Notes: generated by a model from the sequence alone, not told the origin. DNA of 6,887 bases from Enterocloster bolteae (GCA_021769025.1 JAETTS010000134.1:1-6887), one strand, 5' to 3'. Shown: positions 1 to 6,030, numbered from the stretch's first letter. A program made the numbers and translations.

Positions 1-1614
1 CACCGGCACATGGCCGTTGATGATATGAGCCCCTCTGGTAGGAAGGCCGAATTCCCTTAAGATTTTATCACAATACTCTTCCTTCACACTTAGCTGATAA
101 TAGGGATTCATAACTTCCTTGTGAGTGGCATGATCCTCAATAAAATAATGTTCAAAGGTAGTCATCTTGTCCTTTCCGAACAAAGGCGACTTGGCTCCAC
201 ACCACAGATACCACATAAAGTCCCTGGAAGTTTCCTTATCCGGATGGTTCTCCGGAAGAGAATAGGCCCCCTGCACCATCTTATTGATAAAATCCATCAA
301 TGCTTTTCCTGAGTAAGACGTTCCATCAAAACAGATAAACTCAAAGCTTCCGTCCTTTTTCATCGGAATGCATCCGTGATACAGCAGATTGTTATTGTAA
401 GCTTTGTACATGGCCCCATGGGAATAGATAAACTTAATGTGGCGCTGCAGCAGCCCGCTGTGTCGGAAAGATGCTTTCAGAGTATGAAGAAGTTCCTCCT
501 CCTCCTTGGTTAGAGCCAACGGATCCTTGGGATCCACGGTGGGAAATCTCATATCCAGCATTGGATATTCCTTGCCATTTACTGTCACGATCCCTTTTTC
601 AAAATCTACATGTTCCAGCAAGCGCCTGTGTTCCATCTCATATTCCGGATGGCGCTTGATGATCTGCCCCTCCACTTTAAACTGAATGACTGCGATGGCC
701 TTGTGCATCTTGGCCGCCAACCCTGGATCCACTGCATCATAGATATTCTGATCCAGAATATGGGGTGTGAACCGCGTACATGGGTCATCCCGATACGCAT
801 TAGCCGCAAACATGGACAAAGGACGCAGGTTGATCCCATATCCATCCTCCAGGACATCGAAGCTGTTGTAGCTGATGGCGATGCGGAGCACATTACAGAT
901 ACAGGCCAAATTTCCAGTAGCCGCTCCCATCCAGGAGATATCGTGGTTCCCCCACTGAATATCTACATCATGAAAGTTCATCAGTTCGTTCATAATCAAA
1001 TCCGCCCTTGGGCCTCTATCATAGATATCACCGATAATATGCAGGCTATCTATGGTCAGACTCTGTATCAACTCACACAGCGCACAGATAAACTCTCCTG
1101 CAATCCCCACATCGATGATGGAACGAACAATCTCACTGTAGAACATCTTCTTGTTCTCTGCATTGTAGTCCACATGCAACATCTCATCCACAATATACGC
1201 AAAATCTGGCGGCAACTTCTTGCGGACCTTGGAACGGGTATATTTGGAAGAAACCACCTTGCTGATCTGCAGAAGCCTGTATATAGTAATTGTCTTCCAG
1301 TCCTCCGTGTCATTGCCGGACTGGGCGATCTGATTCAACACCTTATCCGGATAATAGATCAGATTGGCCAGTTCTTCCTCTTCCGCCTCCGGAATCACAT
1401 AGCCAAACGTCTCCTTTATCTTCTCCCTGATAATCCCTGATGAGCTTCTCAAAAGATGAATAAACGCTTCATGTTCCCCATGCAGGTCACTAAAAAAATA
1501 TTCCGTCCCCTTAGGCAACCCCTGAATAGCTGTCAGATTGATAATCTCACTTCCAGCCGCCTTAATCGTAGGGTATTCTCTGGCCAAAAGTCTCAAGTAC
1601 GCTACATCCCTCAT
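1..1614 (-). CDS. fbp: Fructose-1,6-bisphosphatase, class III (C-terminus cut by window edge)
   Basis: The enzyme hydrolyses fructose-1,6-bisphosphate to fructose-6-phosphate, the committed gluconeogenic step, in the cytoplasm. Translating the minus strand gives 538 uninterrupted codons up to the left edge, with no stop. Family members are roughly 650 residues, so about 110-130 C-terminal residues are outside the window. The metallophosphoesterase motifs are intact: SDLHGE at 42-47 (D43, H45), GDIYDRG at 195-201 and WGNHD at 221-225 (N223, H224). YSHGAMYK (H399) and NGHVPV (H535) fit later metal-ligand positions. The class III enzyme is typical of Firmicutes; the Bacillus subtilis member is Mn2+-dependent. 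The start is ATG at 1614, beginning MRDVAYLRLL, preceded by GGAGG with a 7-base spacer. It lies downstream of the M23 gene on the same strand, but a terminator and a long structured gap separate them, so it is probably transcribed from its own promoter. Confidence 0.96.
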   Translation of the reverse strand, partial: MRDVAYLRLLAREYPTIKAAGSEIINLTAIQGLPKGTEYFFSDLHGEHEAFIHLLRSSSGIIREKIKETFGYVIPEAEEEELANLIYYPDKVLNQIAQSGNDTEDWKTITIYRLLQISKVVSSKYTRSKVRKKLPPDFAYIVDEMLHVDYNAENKKMFYSEIVRSIIDVGIAGEFICALCELIQSLTIDSLHIIGDIYDRGPRADLIMNELMNFHDVDIQWGNHDISWMGAATGNLACICNVLRIAISYNSFDVLEDGYGINLRPLSMFAANAYRDDPCTRFTPHILDQNIYDAVDPGLAAKMHKAIAVIQFKVEGQIIKRHPEYEMEHRRLLEHVDFEKGIVTVNGKEYPMLDMRFPTVDPKDPLALTKEEEELLHTLKASFRHSGLLQRHIKFIYSHGAMYKAYNNNLLYHGCIPMKKDGSFEFICFDGTSYSGKALMDFINKMVQGAYSLPENHPDKETSRDFMWYLWCGAKSPLFGKDKMTTFEHYFIEDHATHKEVMNPYYQLSVKEEYCDKILREFGLPTRGAHIINGHVPV

Positions 1615-1652
1615 ATTCCTACCTCCCATATCACAGCTTCTGGCAGTCCTCC

Positions 1653-1672
1653 CCTGGTATATCACCACCAGG
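1653..1672 (-). promoter_or_regulatory. Inverted repeat in the fbp leader, just upstream of the ribosome binding site
   Basis: CCTGGT at 1653-1658 and ACCAGG at 1667-1672 form a perfect 6-base-pair inverted repeat around 8 bases. It lies about 25 bases upstream of the fbp ribosome binding site. It could be a small mRNA hairpin affecting translation or a protein operator. The sequence does not decide between these, and I do not recognise a known operator. A perfect TTGACA on the minus strand lies just upstream at 1695-1700, but no good -10 follows at 16-18 bases, so I do not call a promoter there. Confidence 0.35.
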
Positions 1673-1739
1673 AAAATCTTTGATAAAAGCTGTTTGTCAA
1701 TTGCATTTCTCTTGTAACCGTTCAGCTAACCCCTGAAAA

Positions 1740-1850
1740 GATATCATGATGTCGAGATCAAAAGGCGTTTTGACCCCTAGGACACCACCAGTTACTCCCC
1801 ACTAGGTGCTCCCACAATGGAAAAAACATTCAAAAACCGCCTTTCAGAGA
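1740..1850 (-). promoter_or_regulatory. Candidate structured 5' leader RNA (or operator cluster) of fbp
   Basis: The gap between the M23 gene and fbp holds several overlapping inverted repeats, read here for the minus-strand transcript. Hairpin A: GATCAAAA (1756-1763) with TTTTGACC (1768-1775) around a 4-base loop, extended by 1746-1753 pairing with 1781-1788, eight pairs including two G-U. Hairpin B: 1786-1792 with 1801-1808 (one bulge), showing GGGGAGUA in its loop. A long-range stem also exists: 1761-1773 pairs with 1830-1844 (13 pairs, two-base bulge). It would break hairpin A, and hairpin B also competes with A's lower stem. Mutually exclusive folds are typical of regulatory leaders. The two TCAAAA-GGCG-TTTTGA-like elements, about 56 bases apart in inverted orientation, could instead be operators for a dimeric regulator. 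I see no recognised riboswitch class. A possible promoter upstream is TTTCCA, 17 bases, TACTAT (about 1917-1945), but it is weak. Confidence 0.4.
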
Positions 1851-1930
1851 TAACGCAGCCATGCTCTTCATGTAGCTTTTTTAATTAGCTAAACTGTTAC
1901 ATCTTCTCTCCCTATAGTAACACAAATACC

Positions 1931-1953
1931 TAAAAATGGAAAGCCATCTTTCC
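1931..1953 (-). terminator. Rho-independent terminator of the M23 peptidase gene
   Basis: On the minus strand GGAAAG and CTTTCC (1948-1953 and 1938-1943) form a 6-base-pair stem with a 4-base loop, followed at once by ATTTTTA. The stem begins on the last base of the M23 gene's TAG stop codon, so the gene ends directly in its terminator. This argues that fbp downstream is not simply cotranscribed with it. The stem is short, so termination may be partial. Confidence 0.65.
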
Positions 1954-3074
1954 TATTCTGGCATCCTCTGTTCCACACCCCCGCCGGGAACATCGGGATC
2001 CTCCATCTGATATACCCGATAATACTCCTTTGTCTCCTGCTTCTTCACCGTCTCTGACCGGTTCATCGCCAAAAATTTCGTGATCTCATAACAGTCAATC
2101 CATATTTCATTATTCCCCTCTTTCTGGGATTCATCAAAAATCAGCTGAATCCCAAAATGAAGATGAGGTTCATCAATATTATTCGTATTCTCTGTACGGC
2201 TATATCCTGTTCTCCCAAGATATCCTATCACATCCCCCGCCTGCACCAAGCTTCCTTCCTGAAGCGACTTATGGTAAGGATAATTTTTCCTCAAATGGGC
2301 GTAATAATAATACCGCTTCCCATCCAGGCTGCGAATCCCCAACCTCCACCCTCCATACTGATTCCAGCCCATGGCCTCCACACGTCCGGATTCCACTGCG
2401 ATCACCGGTGTTCCAACCTGCCCCATCATATCATGTCCTAAGTGCTGACGCTTAAATCCGTAGCTTCTTGACACTCCAAAATCATCATAATCCTGATACG
2501 GATAGTTTTTCCCAATAGGGGAAAATGCCTTCAGTCCATACTTGGTCACCCAGACAGTCCCCCTCTCCGCATCTCTTTCCACCTTCTCATCCTCCAGCAC
2601 GAATGCAGGTGCCTGGGATTGAGGTATCTCGATCCGGTATGTTCCAACCATCCCTCCAAGCACTGCCGTATAAGCCTCCAGATAATACTTATAGTATTTC
2701 ATATCCGCCGTGATCTCTTCCATCTTCTCTCCGCCCAGGATCCTTTGCGCAATGGCATCCATATCCGAATCCTTATATCTGGAAAAATCCCCTCCATATT
2801 TGGCTCCAAGATATGCCAATAACTCAATCCAGTCCAAATGAATTTCCTGCTGACAAGTATCCACATCATACCGGAACGCCTTCTGCATCGCCTCTTTTGT
2901 CACATTAAAGTCCACCCATTTAATAAAGTCCTGTTTCTCACTTGGCTCTGATGCCGTTCCACTGACCATCATACTTTTTCCTGCCGGCGTAAGCATAAAT
3001 AAAAAAGCCAGCAGAAGCACTGACTCCAGAGCAATCACAAGATTGATCAGTTTTGGCTCCTTTTTGGTATCCAT
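1953..3074 (-). CDS. Membrane-anchored M23 (LytM-type) zinc metallopeptidase
   Basis: The predicted protein has 373 residues and is probably a peptidoglycan endopeptidase acting outside the membrane. Residues 9-29 form one hydrophobic segment after a KK-containing start, giving an N-in signal anchor. Residues about 45-155 form a region rich in Tyr, Asp and Glu that I do not recognise. The M23 domain spans about 180-312. It shows HLGHD (H211 and D215, the HxxxD zinc pair), YAHL (H260) and HLHFG (H304 and H306, the HxH motif), so all usual metal and catalytic residues are present. A charged tail of about 50 residues follows. The start is ATG at 3074 (MDTKKE) because AGGGGGG lies 5 bases upstream; a TTG at 3101 in the same frame has no such site. 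It is divergent from the BCCT transporter gene. A role in growth or sporulation wall remodelling is possible but not shown. Confidence 0.9.
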   Translation of the reverse strand: MDTKKEPKLINLVIALESVLLLAFLFMLTPAGKSMMVSGTASEPSEKQDFIKWVDFNVTKEAMQKAFRYDVDTCQQEIHLDWIELLAYLGAKYGGDFSRYKDSDMDAIAQRILGGEKMEEITADMKYYKYYLEAYTAVLGGMVGTYRIEIPQSQAPAFVLEDEKVERDAERGTVWVTKYGLKAFSPIGKNYPYQDYDDFGVSRSYGFKRQHLGHDMMGQVGTPVIAVESGRVEAMGWNQYGGWRLGIRSLDGKRYYYYAHLRKNYPYHKSLQEGSLVQAGDVIGYLGRTGYSRTENTNNIDEPHLHFGIQLIFDESQKEGNNEIWIDCYEITKFLAMNRSETVKKQETKEYYRVYQMEDPDVPGGGVEQRMPE

Positions 3075-3111
3075 CCCTTCCCCCCTGAAAATCGAATTCA
3101 AATAGTACTGC

Positions 3112-3141
3112 CCTATACATATGCTTGAAATGCCTTCACAA
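3112..3141 (-). promoter_or_regulatory. Possible promoter of the M23 peptidase gene
   Basis: On the minus strand TTGTGA (3136-3141) and TATAGG (3112-3117) are 18 bases apart, about 38 bases upstream of the M23 start codon. Both hexamers match the housekeeping sigma consensus in four positions only. An alternative pair, TTTCAA with TACTAT 17 bases later, overlaps it. If the gene is developmentally controlled, another sigma factor may be used. Confidence 0.3.
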
Positions 3142-3170
3142 TTCCGCCATTTAAAATTTTCATTTTTTAC

Positions 3171-3199
3171 TTGCTTTTTTATATCTTCGGTGTTATTAT
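3171..3199 (+). promoter_or_regulatory. Probable promoter of the BCCT transporter gene
   Basis: TTGCTT (3171-3176) and TATTAT (3194-3199) are separated by 17 bases in AT-rich DNA. The -10 matches the consensus in five of six positions and the -35 in three. Transcription would begin near 3206, giving a leader of about 50 bases before the start codon at 3258. Confidence 0.45.
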
Positions 3200-3257
3200 G
3201 TTCAATATAGTTTAAAAAATATTATTTTTGAACAAAATGAACGTAAAGGAGACTTTT

Positions 3258-4811
3258 ATGAAGCACACATCAAACCATACATCTTCTTCGGATTTGCGCA
3301 CTCAGCTGGACTGGGTCACTACCTTCATTCCTTTTATCTGTATCCTGCTGCTTTGTTTTTTATTTATGACAATCCCAGAAGCCTCAGGCAATATCTTATC
3401 ATCCATCCGCTTCTTTTTAGGTGATGAGTTGGGCAGTTACTATCTGCTGATCGGCTTTGGCATGTTTTTATGTTCCCTGTATATCGCATTTTCCAAATAC
3501 GGCTCCATCCGCCTGGGCAGTCTCTCAAAACCTAAGTATTCCCCCTTTCAATGGGGCTCCATGATGTTCACTGCCGGACTGGCTGCGGATATCCTGTTTT
3601 ACTCCTTATGTGAATGGATTCTTTATGCCGGAGAGGATCGGATTAAGCAGATGGGAAGTGTCCAGGACTGGGCATCCACCTACCCTCTGTTTCACTGGGG
3701 CCCTATCCCCTGGGGGTTTTATCTGGTTCTGGCTGCTGCCTTTGGCTTCATGCTTCATGTCCGCAAACGCGGCAAGCAGAAATATTCGGAGGCATGTCGG
3801 CCTCTTCTGGGAAAGCATGTAGATGGCTTTGCCGGTAAGCTGATTGACCTATTGGCTGTTTTTGCCTTACTGGCAGGAACTGCCACCACGTTCTCCCTTG
3901 CCACCCCCCTGCTTTCCATGGCTGTCAGCCAGGTTTTTGGCATTGTGCAGTCCAATCTGCTGACCATCGGCATACTGCTTATCATCGGCATCACTTATAC
4001 AGTTACCGTCTACTTCGGCATGAAAGGGATCTCCAAACTGGCTGCTTCCTGCACCTATCTGTTTTTTGCGCTGCTTCTCTACGTATTTATAGGAGGCGGA
4101 AAGTCAAGATACATATTGGAGACAGGAATTACAGCCATTGGCAACATGACTCAGAATTTTATTGCCCTGTCTACCTGGACAGACGCACTGCGCACCACCT
4201 CGTTTCCCCAAAACTGGACCATCTTCTATTGGGCCTACTGGATGGTATGGTGCGTAGCCACCCCGTTCTTCATCGGTTCCATCAGTGAAGGACGCACCAT
4301 CAAACAGACCATCTTAGGCGGTTATTTCTGGGGATTGGCAGGAACCTTTACCTCGTTTATCATTCTTGGCAACTATGGCCTGAATCTTCAGGTTACGGGA
4401 ACCCTGGATCTGATCTCCATGTATGAGACCTCCGGAGATTTATATCAGATCATCATCACCATAATGAAGACTCTTCCCTGGTCCCAGGCCGGATTGGTTC
4501 TTCTGGCCGTCACCATGATTGCATTCTATTCCACATCCTTCGATGCCCTTACCATGGTAGCCTCCGCTTATTCCTACAAAGCCCTGCCATCCGGTGCAGA
4601 GCCTCACAGAAATGTAAAGCTGTTTTGGGCCATTTTACTGATGTTGTTCCCCATTGCCCTGATCTTCTCGGAAAACTCCATGGCAAATCTACAGACCGTT
4701 TCCATTATTGCTGCATTTCCTGTGGGAATGATTATGCTGTTGATTGTGGGTAGCTTTTTTAAAGATGCAAAGAACTATCTAAGCGAGAAAGAAAAGAGCC
4801 AGCCGGAGTGA
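3258..4811 (+). CDS. BCCT-family transporter (betaine/choline/carnitine type)
   Basis: This is a 517-residue inner-membrane secondary transporter with about 12 hydrophobic segments from residue 20 to 500, and it imports quaternary ammonium compounds. The family signature is WTIFYWAYWMVW at 320-331 followed by EGRTI at 344-348. Aligned by eye to BetP of Corynebacterium glutamicum, the aromatic substrate box is retained: W147 and W152 with Y155 (HWGPIPWGFY) and W328. The BetP glycine stretch GMGIG reads GLAAD at 107-111, with Asp111 at the position of Gly153. T426 and S427 match the hydroxyl residues of the BetP Na2 site. The long osmosensing C-terminal helix of BetP is absent; only about 20 charged residues follow the last membrane segment. 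The start is ATG at 3258, 7 bases after AAAGGAG; in-frame TTG (3228) and ATG (3237) lack such a site. It stands alone as a transcription unit. The substrate is likely choline or a related trimethylammonium compound, but this is inference. Confidence 0.93.
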   Translation: MKHTSNHTSSSDLRTQLDWVTTFIPFICILLLCFLFMTIPEASGNILSSIRFFLGDELGSYYLLIGFGMFLCSLYIAFSKYGSIRLGSLSKPKYSPFQWGSMMFTAGLAADILFYSLCEWILYAGEDRIKQMGSVQDWASTYPLFHWGPIPWGFYLVLAAAFGFMLHVRKRGKQKYSEACRPLLGKHVDGFAGKLIDLLAVFALLAGTATTFSLATPLLSMAVSQVFGIVQSNLLTIGILLIIGITYTVTVYFGMKGISKLAASCTYLFFALLLYVFIGGGKSRYILETGITAIGNMTQNFIALSTWTDALRTTSFPQNWTIFYWAYWMVWCVATPFFIGSISEGRTIKQTILGGYFWGLAGTFTSFIILGNYGLNLQVTGTLDLISMYETSGDLYQIIITIMKTLPWSQAGLVLLAVTMIAFYSTSFDALTMVASAYSYKALPSGAEPHRNVKLFWAILLMLFPIALIFSENSMANLQTVSIIAAFPVGMIMLLIVGSFFKDAKNYLSEKEKSQPE

Positions 4812-4832
4812 AGTCCGCGCTGGCTGCTTTTT
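4797..4832 (+). terminator. Probable bidirectional terminator between the convergent BCCT and Rpn-like genes
   Basis: AGCCAGC (4797-4803) pairs with GCTGGCT (4819-4825), and inside it CGGA (4804-4807) pairs with TCCG (4814-4817) with one bulged base, leaving a 6-base loop. TTTTT follows at 4828-4832 on the plus strand. On the minus strand the same stem is followed by CTTTTCTTTC, so it can also end the convergent Rpn-like gene whose stop is at 4850. The TGA stop of the transporter (4809-4811) lies within the hairpin loop. Confidence 0.85.
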
Positions 4833-4849
4833 ATTAAGCTCTGTCATAT

Positions 4850-5137
4850 TTACGACGATTGTTTAATGTCTTTCCTCTGTTCTCTCCATGCCTGATATAC
4901 GCCCTTACAGTCATAGTCTGGTGCAAATGGTTCCGCTGTCTTACAGATATCTGTGATAAGCTGCCCTTCCTCTTCCAACTCGTCTGCTATCTCTTCCGGC
5001 TTTTTTCCTTTCCGCAGTTTTACGCAGCTCTGCTCAATCAGCTTATACTCTACCCCCAACTTCTGCCCTTGTTCTATCCCTTGTTCTATCCCTTCTTTCA
5101 ATCCATCATCAAATATCATTTTTACGATCTGTGTCAT
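4850..5137 (-). CDS. Possible intragenic small protein: C-terminal 95 residues of the Rpn-like gene from an internal start
   Basis: Inside the Rpn-like gene, in the same frame, ATG at 5137 (Met227, starting MTQIVKMIFD) is preceded by AAAGGAGG at 5146-5153 with an 8-base spacer. This is a full-length Shine-Dalgarno match at ideal spacing, better than that of the gene's own start. The product would contain the EQG repeat and the helical C-terminus but no nuclease core. In Escherichia coli rpn genes a short protein made from an internal start (RpnS) binds and inhibits the full-length nuclease. A similar role is inferred here. The caution is that Lys-Glu-Glu codons (AAG GAG GAG) produce such a sequence by chance, and I see no convincing internal promoter. 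Confidence 0.4.
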   Translation of the reverse strand: MTQIVKMIFDDGLKEGIEQGIEQGQKLGVEYKLIEQSCVKLRKGKKPEEIADELEEEGQLITDICKTAEPFAPDYDCKGVYQAWREQRKDIKQSS

Positions 5138-5815
5138 CTCCAACTCCTCCTTTATCCTCTTACGATAGGTTTCATCAATTACTTTGTCTGTAAATGTTAA
5201 AAGCCCTGACAAAACCTGAACTTCCTGCGTCCTTTCTCCGATCCGTTTCGCCAGTTCCACCGATTTCACAATCATATCCTGTTTTGCATGTTTTCCTTTT
5301 ACTGTCAAAGGAAGTACCATAAGCTGTATCAGTTCTTCCTCATCAAGCATCTGCCCACAGCAAATTCTGGATTCCAGCCTTTTATAGATCTGCTCGGTAT
5401 TCAAGTTCACTAAAAAAGCATTCTCCACTTTTATGGTAACACCTTCTAAATCATATATCTGGCCTGCTTTCTCCACATCTGCGGTATAGATTACAATCAC
5501 TTTGATTTTCTTCAGTTCATTCAGCCGTTTTCCCACAGCATACCGCCTGACAACCCGTGCAACATATCCCAAATACTTAACAAAATTCTCCTTACTGTAA
5601 TCAGACTCATAGTCAATAATAGCCACTGCCCCATCCTGCATCAGAAACAGATTGTCAAGCCTTAACTCGTTACTTTCCACTGTCGGCAAATTGGTAGGCA
5701 GTATATCCACAATCTTCAAATCCGGAAGGCCCAACGGTGCCAAACTTCTCCCTACCAGAGCCTCCCCTGTTACTTTAGAAGCCACATCTTTGTTCTGGTA
5801 TGTAATTGCTCCCAT
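4850..5815 (-). CDS. Rpn/YhgA-like PD-(D/E)XK nuclease family protein
   Basis: The predicted 321-residue protein resembles the recombination-promoting nuclease (Rpn, transposase_31-like) group, whose studied members are DNA endonucleases linked to recombination and phage defence. The nuclease-like core is residues about 15-130. ELRLDNLF supplies Asp54, and after a DG turn IIDYES supplies Asp68 and Glu70, matching the D...(D/E)xE/Q pattern. Strand IKVIVIYT follows near 104-111. The C-terminal third is charged and helical, with EGIEQGIEQGQ at 241-251, a repeat common in this family, then a helical region containing KKPEEIADELEEEG. The start is ATG at 5815 (MGAITYQ), 5 bases after AAAGGAG; the ATG at 5842 lacks a site and overlaps a TATAAT. 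It is transcribed alone, convergent with the BCCT gene. Similar genes are common and often multicopy in Lachnospiraceae. Family placement is by motif only, and active-site identity is inferred. Confidence 0.7.
   Translation of the reverse strand: MGAITYQNKDVASKVTGEALVGRSLAPLGLPDLKIVDILPTNLPTVESNELRLDNLFLMQDGAVAIIDYESDYSKENFVKYLGYVARVVRRYAVGKRLNELKKIKVIVIYTADVEKAGQIYDLEGVTIKVENAFLVNLNTEQIYKRLESRICCGQMLDEEELIQLMVLPLTVKGKHAKQDMIVKSVELAKRIGERTQEVQVLSGLLTFTDKVIDETYRKRIKEELEMTQIVKMIFDDGLKEGIEQGIEQGQKLGVEYKLIEQSCVKLRKGKKPEEIADELEEEGQLITDICKTAEPFAPDYDCKGVYQAWREQRKDIKQSS
5069..5104 (-). repeat. Three 12-base tandem repeats encoding GIEQ-type units
   Basis: Two identical 12-base units (TTGTTCTATCCC on the plus strand, 5069-5080 and 5081-5092) are followed by a diverged third (5093-5104). 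On the coding strand they give GLKE, GIEQ, GIEQ within the Rpn-like gene. Because each unit is 12 bases, gain or loss would keep the reading frame and change only the length of a helical linker. Confidence 0.8.
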
Positions 5816-5887
5816 GAATTCTCCTTTTATTATACTGTACATTACATTTTTCCTGCAATAAAAAAATTAGTTCTTTTGTCTCTTCAA

Positions 5888-5896
5888 AGTATACCA
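5888..5896 (-). promoter_or_regulatory. Proximal extended -10 promoter candidate for the Rpn-like gene
   Basis: On the minus strand the sequence TGGTATACT is an extended -10 element (TG, one base, TATACT) with no good -35. Transcription would begin near 5881, giving a leader of about 65 bases. A 7-base T run (5860-5866) lies within that leader, but no stable hairpin precedes it. Confidence 0.4.
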
Positions 5897-5941
5897 CCGC
5901 CTCTCACGAATCATAGATTGGTTTGCCTGCGGAAATCACAG

Positions 5942-5988
5942 TTCGATTAAAAGAATGCTTTCGAATCTGGCAGAAAGAATATCTGCCA
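5942..5988 (-). promoter_or_regulatory. Paired hairpins in the long leader upstream of the Rpn-like gene
   Basis: Two inverted repeats follow the distal promoter. TGGCAGA (5968-5974) with TCTGCCA (5982-5988) gives a perfect 7-base-pair stem with a 7-base loop. TTCGA (5942-5946) with TCGAA (5961-5965) gives a 5-base-pair stem with a 14-base loop. No U run follows either, so they are not terminators. They may be leader structure or part of a small RNA. Confidence 0.4.
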
Positions 5989-6000
5989 AGGATTATGTTC

Positions 6001-6030
6001 AGTATACACGCTCCAATAAAAATCTGTCAA
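6001..6030 (-). promoter_or_regulatory. Strong distal promoter reading toward the Rpn-like gene
   Basis: On the minus strand a perfect TTGACA (6025-6030) and TATACT (6001-6006, five of six) are 18 bases apart. This is the best housekeeping promoter match in the window. It begins one base after the U tract of the MBL gene's terminator, so it opens a new transcription unit. The expected start near 5994 gives about 180 bases of untranslated RNA before the ATG at 5815. The gap 5816-6115 otherwise contains no credible gene. Confidence 0.65.

Noticed and set aside
610..1440. A 276-codon plus-strand open frame.
   Set aside because: It is antisense to fbp, whose frame carries all phosphatase motifs. 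The plus-strand translation shows no recognisable domain and no ribosome binding site.
1740..1810. Resemblance of the GGGGAGUAAC loop on the minus strand to the conserved GGGGAGUAG of yybP-ykoY Mn2+ riboswitches, attractive because class III FBPase uses Mn2+.
   Set aside because: The other conserved parts, including the closing stem and the 3' CAAGACC-like segment, are not found in the right order. One short motif is not enough; a covariance model scan would settle it.
1817..1888. A 23-codon plus-strand frame starting MEKTFKNRLS in the fbp leader gap.
   Set aside because: No Shine-Dalgarno sequence precedes it, and it lies in the inverted-repeat region that better explains the sequence.
3075..3101. 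Longer N-terminus for the M23 peptidase starting at TTG 3101.
   Set aside because: It would read through the strong AGGGGGG site that serves the ATG at 3074, and no site precedes the TTG.
5829..5834. A perfect TATAAT on the minus strand just upstream of the Rpn-like start.
   Set aside because: Transcription from it would begin inside the ribosome binding site, about 7 bases before the ATG, and no good -35 is present. Upstream promoters fit better.
4850..5842. Rpn-like gene as evidence for a transposon or insertion sequence, since the family is often named putative transposase.
   Set aside because: No terminal inverted repeats, target duplications or transposase catalytic triad are seen around it. 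The family name is historical.
5845..5892. A 15-codon minus-strand frame (MIRERRWYTL) in the Rpn leader, considered as a leader peptide.
   Set aside because: It has no ribosome binding site and no regulatory codon run; coordinates are approximate and it is most likely chance.
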